From: Lachnospiraceae bacterium UBA1201
GTDB taxonomy: Bacteria > Bacillota > Clostridia > Lachnospirales > Lachnospiraceae
NCBI GenBank assembly: GCA_002309675.1
Contig: DBXX01000018.1
Span: 38,197 to 88,088 of the forward strand
Reading direction: 5' to 3'
DNA length: 49,892 bases
A program made the translations under genes and the position numbers. The notes beneath the pieces are model-generated. The model worked only from the letters and a program-made list of their open reading frames with translations, was not told the DNA's origin and searched no databases. Within the stretch, counting starts at the first letter, position 1. Each line of letters begins with the position of its first letter. Below are positions 48,823 through 49,892 of the stretch, piece by piece.

Positions 48823-49539
48823 ATGAAACGAATTACAGTATTACTATCGATCCTGCTCCTGGTTCTTCTGGCCGCCTGTGAGAACAAGACGGACAGCAGT
48901 AAGACCACAAAGAAAGCACAGGAACAGGAAGCCACGGCAACAAAAGAAGCGGAAAACAAAGCATTGCCCGCCGGAGTCACACCGCAGTCCATCGAAGCCG
49001 CTATCGCGCAGGTGCTCGGGGATGGCTACGTTGCCGACATGGACATTCCGGAAGACGAGCTTCCTCTAAGCCCCCTGGGCGAGATCGACATGAGCAAGCT
49101 CGACACCTACGTAGCAAAGCAAAATGCCGTTCCCTCTGTCCACGCGGACACTGTGATCATCGTCAAGTGCAAAGACGCTTCTTACGCAGACCGTGTAGTC
49201 GAAGGCTTCAACGCATTCTATAAGCATTCACGGGAGTATTTCACCGTCTATCCGCTGGAACCTTTTAAGCTGACGCAGGGCCGTCTCTACAAGGCCGACG
49301 ACATCGTGATGTACATCATCGCCGGCGCTCCGCTGCCCGAAACGCCCCTCCTCGAGCCCGAACAGATGGAGTATGCAAAGGCGGAATACGATAAGATCGA
49401 CAACGCCGTAAAAGGAGTGCTGGGTTATCTTCCGCAGAACCTGCTGAAGACGGATGAAGCCGGTGGTTCCGAAGAACCTGCCGGCGCCGCAGATAACGGA
49501 GCGCAGATCTATGACGGAGCCAACGTACCTGAGGAGTAA
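48823..49539 (+). CDS. DUF4358 lipoprotein
   Basis: 238 aa. Signal and lipobox LLAAC (Cys19) after MKRITVLLSILLLVLLAAC, then a Thr/Lys/Glu-rich linker and the DUF4358 domain (about 50-195): QSIEAAIAQVLGDGYVADMD, VPSVHADTVIIVKCKDAS, RVVEGFNAFYKHSREYFTVY and GRLYKADDIVMYIIAGA. Genes of this family often stand before MBOAT/AlgI acyltransferases in Lachnospiraceae, as here. Function unknown; probably linked to surface polymer acylation. Confidence 0.87.
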   Translation: MKRITVLLSILLLVLLAACENKTDSSKTTKKAQEQEATATKEAENKALPAGVTPQSIEAAIAQVLGDGYVADMDIPEDELPLSPLGEIDMSKLDTYVAKQNAVPSVHADTVIIVKCKDASYADRVVEGFNAFYKHSREYFTVYPLEPFKLTQGRLYKADDIVMYIIAGAPLPETPLLEPEQMEYAKAEYDKIDNAVKGVLGYLPQNLLKTDEAGGSEEPAGAADNGAQIYDGANVPEE

Positions 49540-49545
49540 TTGACC

Positions 49546-49892
49546 ATGGTTTTTTCCGGATTGACGTTTTTATTTTGTTTTCTTCCGGTCACACTGCTGA
49601 TCTATTTTTCGGTGCCGCGCCGGGCGAAAAACGCTATGCTCTTTCTCATGAGCCTTTTGTTTTACGCCTGGGGTGAGCCGGTCTATATCGTCCTGATGAT
49701 CTTTTCCACGATCCTCGACTACACATGCGGCCGCCTGGTGGAGCGTTATCGTGGCACGCGCAAACAGAAGCTCGGTCTGATCCTTTCGCTTTGCGGAAAC
49801 TTAGGCCTCCTCCTGTTCTTCAAATATGCCGACTTTCTGATCGGAACGGTCAATGCCATATGCGGCACAGGAATCGCCAAATTCGGCCTTCC
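49546..49892 (+). CDS. MBOAT family O-acyltransferase, N-terminal part (cut by window edge)
   Basis: Begins MVFSGLTFLFCFLPVTLLIY, then LFYAWGEPVYIVLMIFSTILDY and GNLGLLLFFKYADFLIGTVN, the standard start of AlgI-type MBOAT proteins (membrane O-acetyltransferases of surface polysaccharides). The conserved catalytic His lies beyond the window. The start at 49546 is preceded by GAGGAG and follows the DUF4358 stop by 6 bases. Only about 115 residues are visible. Confidence 0.9.
   Translation, partial: MVFSGLTFLFCFLPVTLLIYFSVPRRAKNAMLFLMSLLFYAWGEPVYIVLMIFSTILDYTCGRLVERYRGTRKQKLGLILSLCGNLGLLLFFKYADFLIGTVNAICGTGIAKFGL

Overview
The window looks like the chromosome of a Firmicute, most probably a Lachnospiraceae-type clostridium. 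The main reasons are the moderately GC-rich coding sequence, the ireB-ruvX-DUF1292-RNase J block, a DUF4317 protein next to a cytidylate-kinase-like protein, a group B-type [FeFe] hydrogenase, a phenylacetate-CoA ligase next to a double-ACT protein, many Gly/Thr-rich lipoproteins, and a DUF4358 lipoprotein followed by an MBOAT acyltransferase. Most genes to about 47.0 kb read on the minus strand. I see no tRNA, rRNA, insertion sequence, prophage or CRISPR array.

Layout. 1-16 kb is mostly housekeeping: serS (cut by the window edge), gltX, DUF4317, a cytidylate-kinase-like protein, an O-methyltransferase, a short MltG-like protein, RNase J, DUF1292, ruvX, ireB, an AI-2E-family membrane protein, mtaB, then thiI, a cysteine desulfurase, rsmE and prmA. 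Between mtaB and thiI lies a plus-strand gene for an HPr-like protein without the usual histidine, followed by a highly structured RNA ending in a terminator. 16-17.2 kb holds an AraC regulator and then four 64-bp tandem repeats, each carrying a palindrome. 17.2-25 kb has small hypothetical proteins, a queuosine cluster (queC, transporter, queF) with a long leader, a PlsC-like acyltransferase with a zinc ribbon, a GNAT-PHP fusion and a YcxB-like protein. 25-29.4 kb has an ECF S component, a hydrogenase, a serine hydrolase and a membrane protein. 29.5-32.4 kb encodes a predicted membrane-spanning regulator (outside beta-helix, cytoplasmic LuxR-type HTH) and a lipoprotein. 32.5-37.3 kb has a NUDIX protein, a frameshifted small gene, ACT, PaaK, a flavoprotein and a VOC protein. 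37.4-42.6 kb is a self-contained TetR-controlled redox operon. 42.6-47 kb has a lipoprotein, PhzF, a phosphotransferase and a membrane protein. 47.3-49.9 kb reads on the plus strand: an ECF sigma factor, its probable membrane partner, DUF4358 and the start of an MBOAT gene.

How the parts may work together. The strongest candidate for an undescribed system is the operon at 37.5-42.5 kb. It has a consensus promoter with two identical TetR-type operators and one terminator, and it encodes TetR, an aldo/keto reductase, a carboxymuconolactone-decarboxylase-like protein, a lipoprotein flavodoxin and a seven-helix DUF4405 protein fused to an FGE-sulfatase-like and a flavodoxin domain. Topology puts both flavodoxins outside the membrane, which suggests an inducible electron-transfer module at the cell surface. 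Second are the beta-helix/LuxR receptor at 29.5-31.3 kb and the structured RNA at 11.4-11.6 kb. All functions are inferred from recognised motifs in the sequence; no searches were run.
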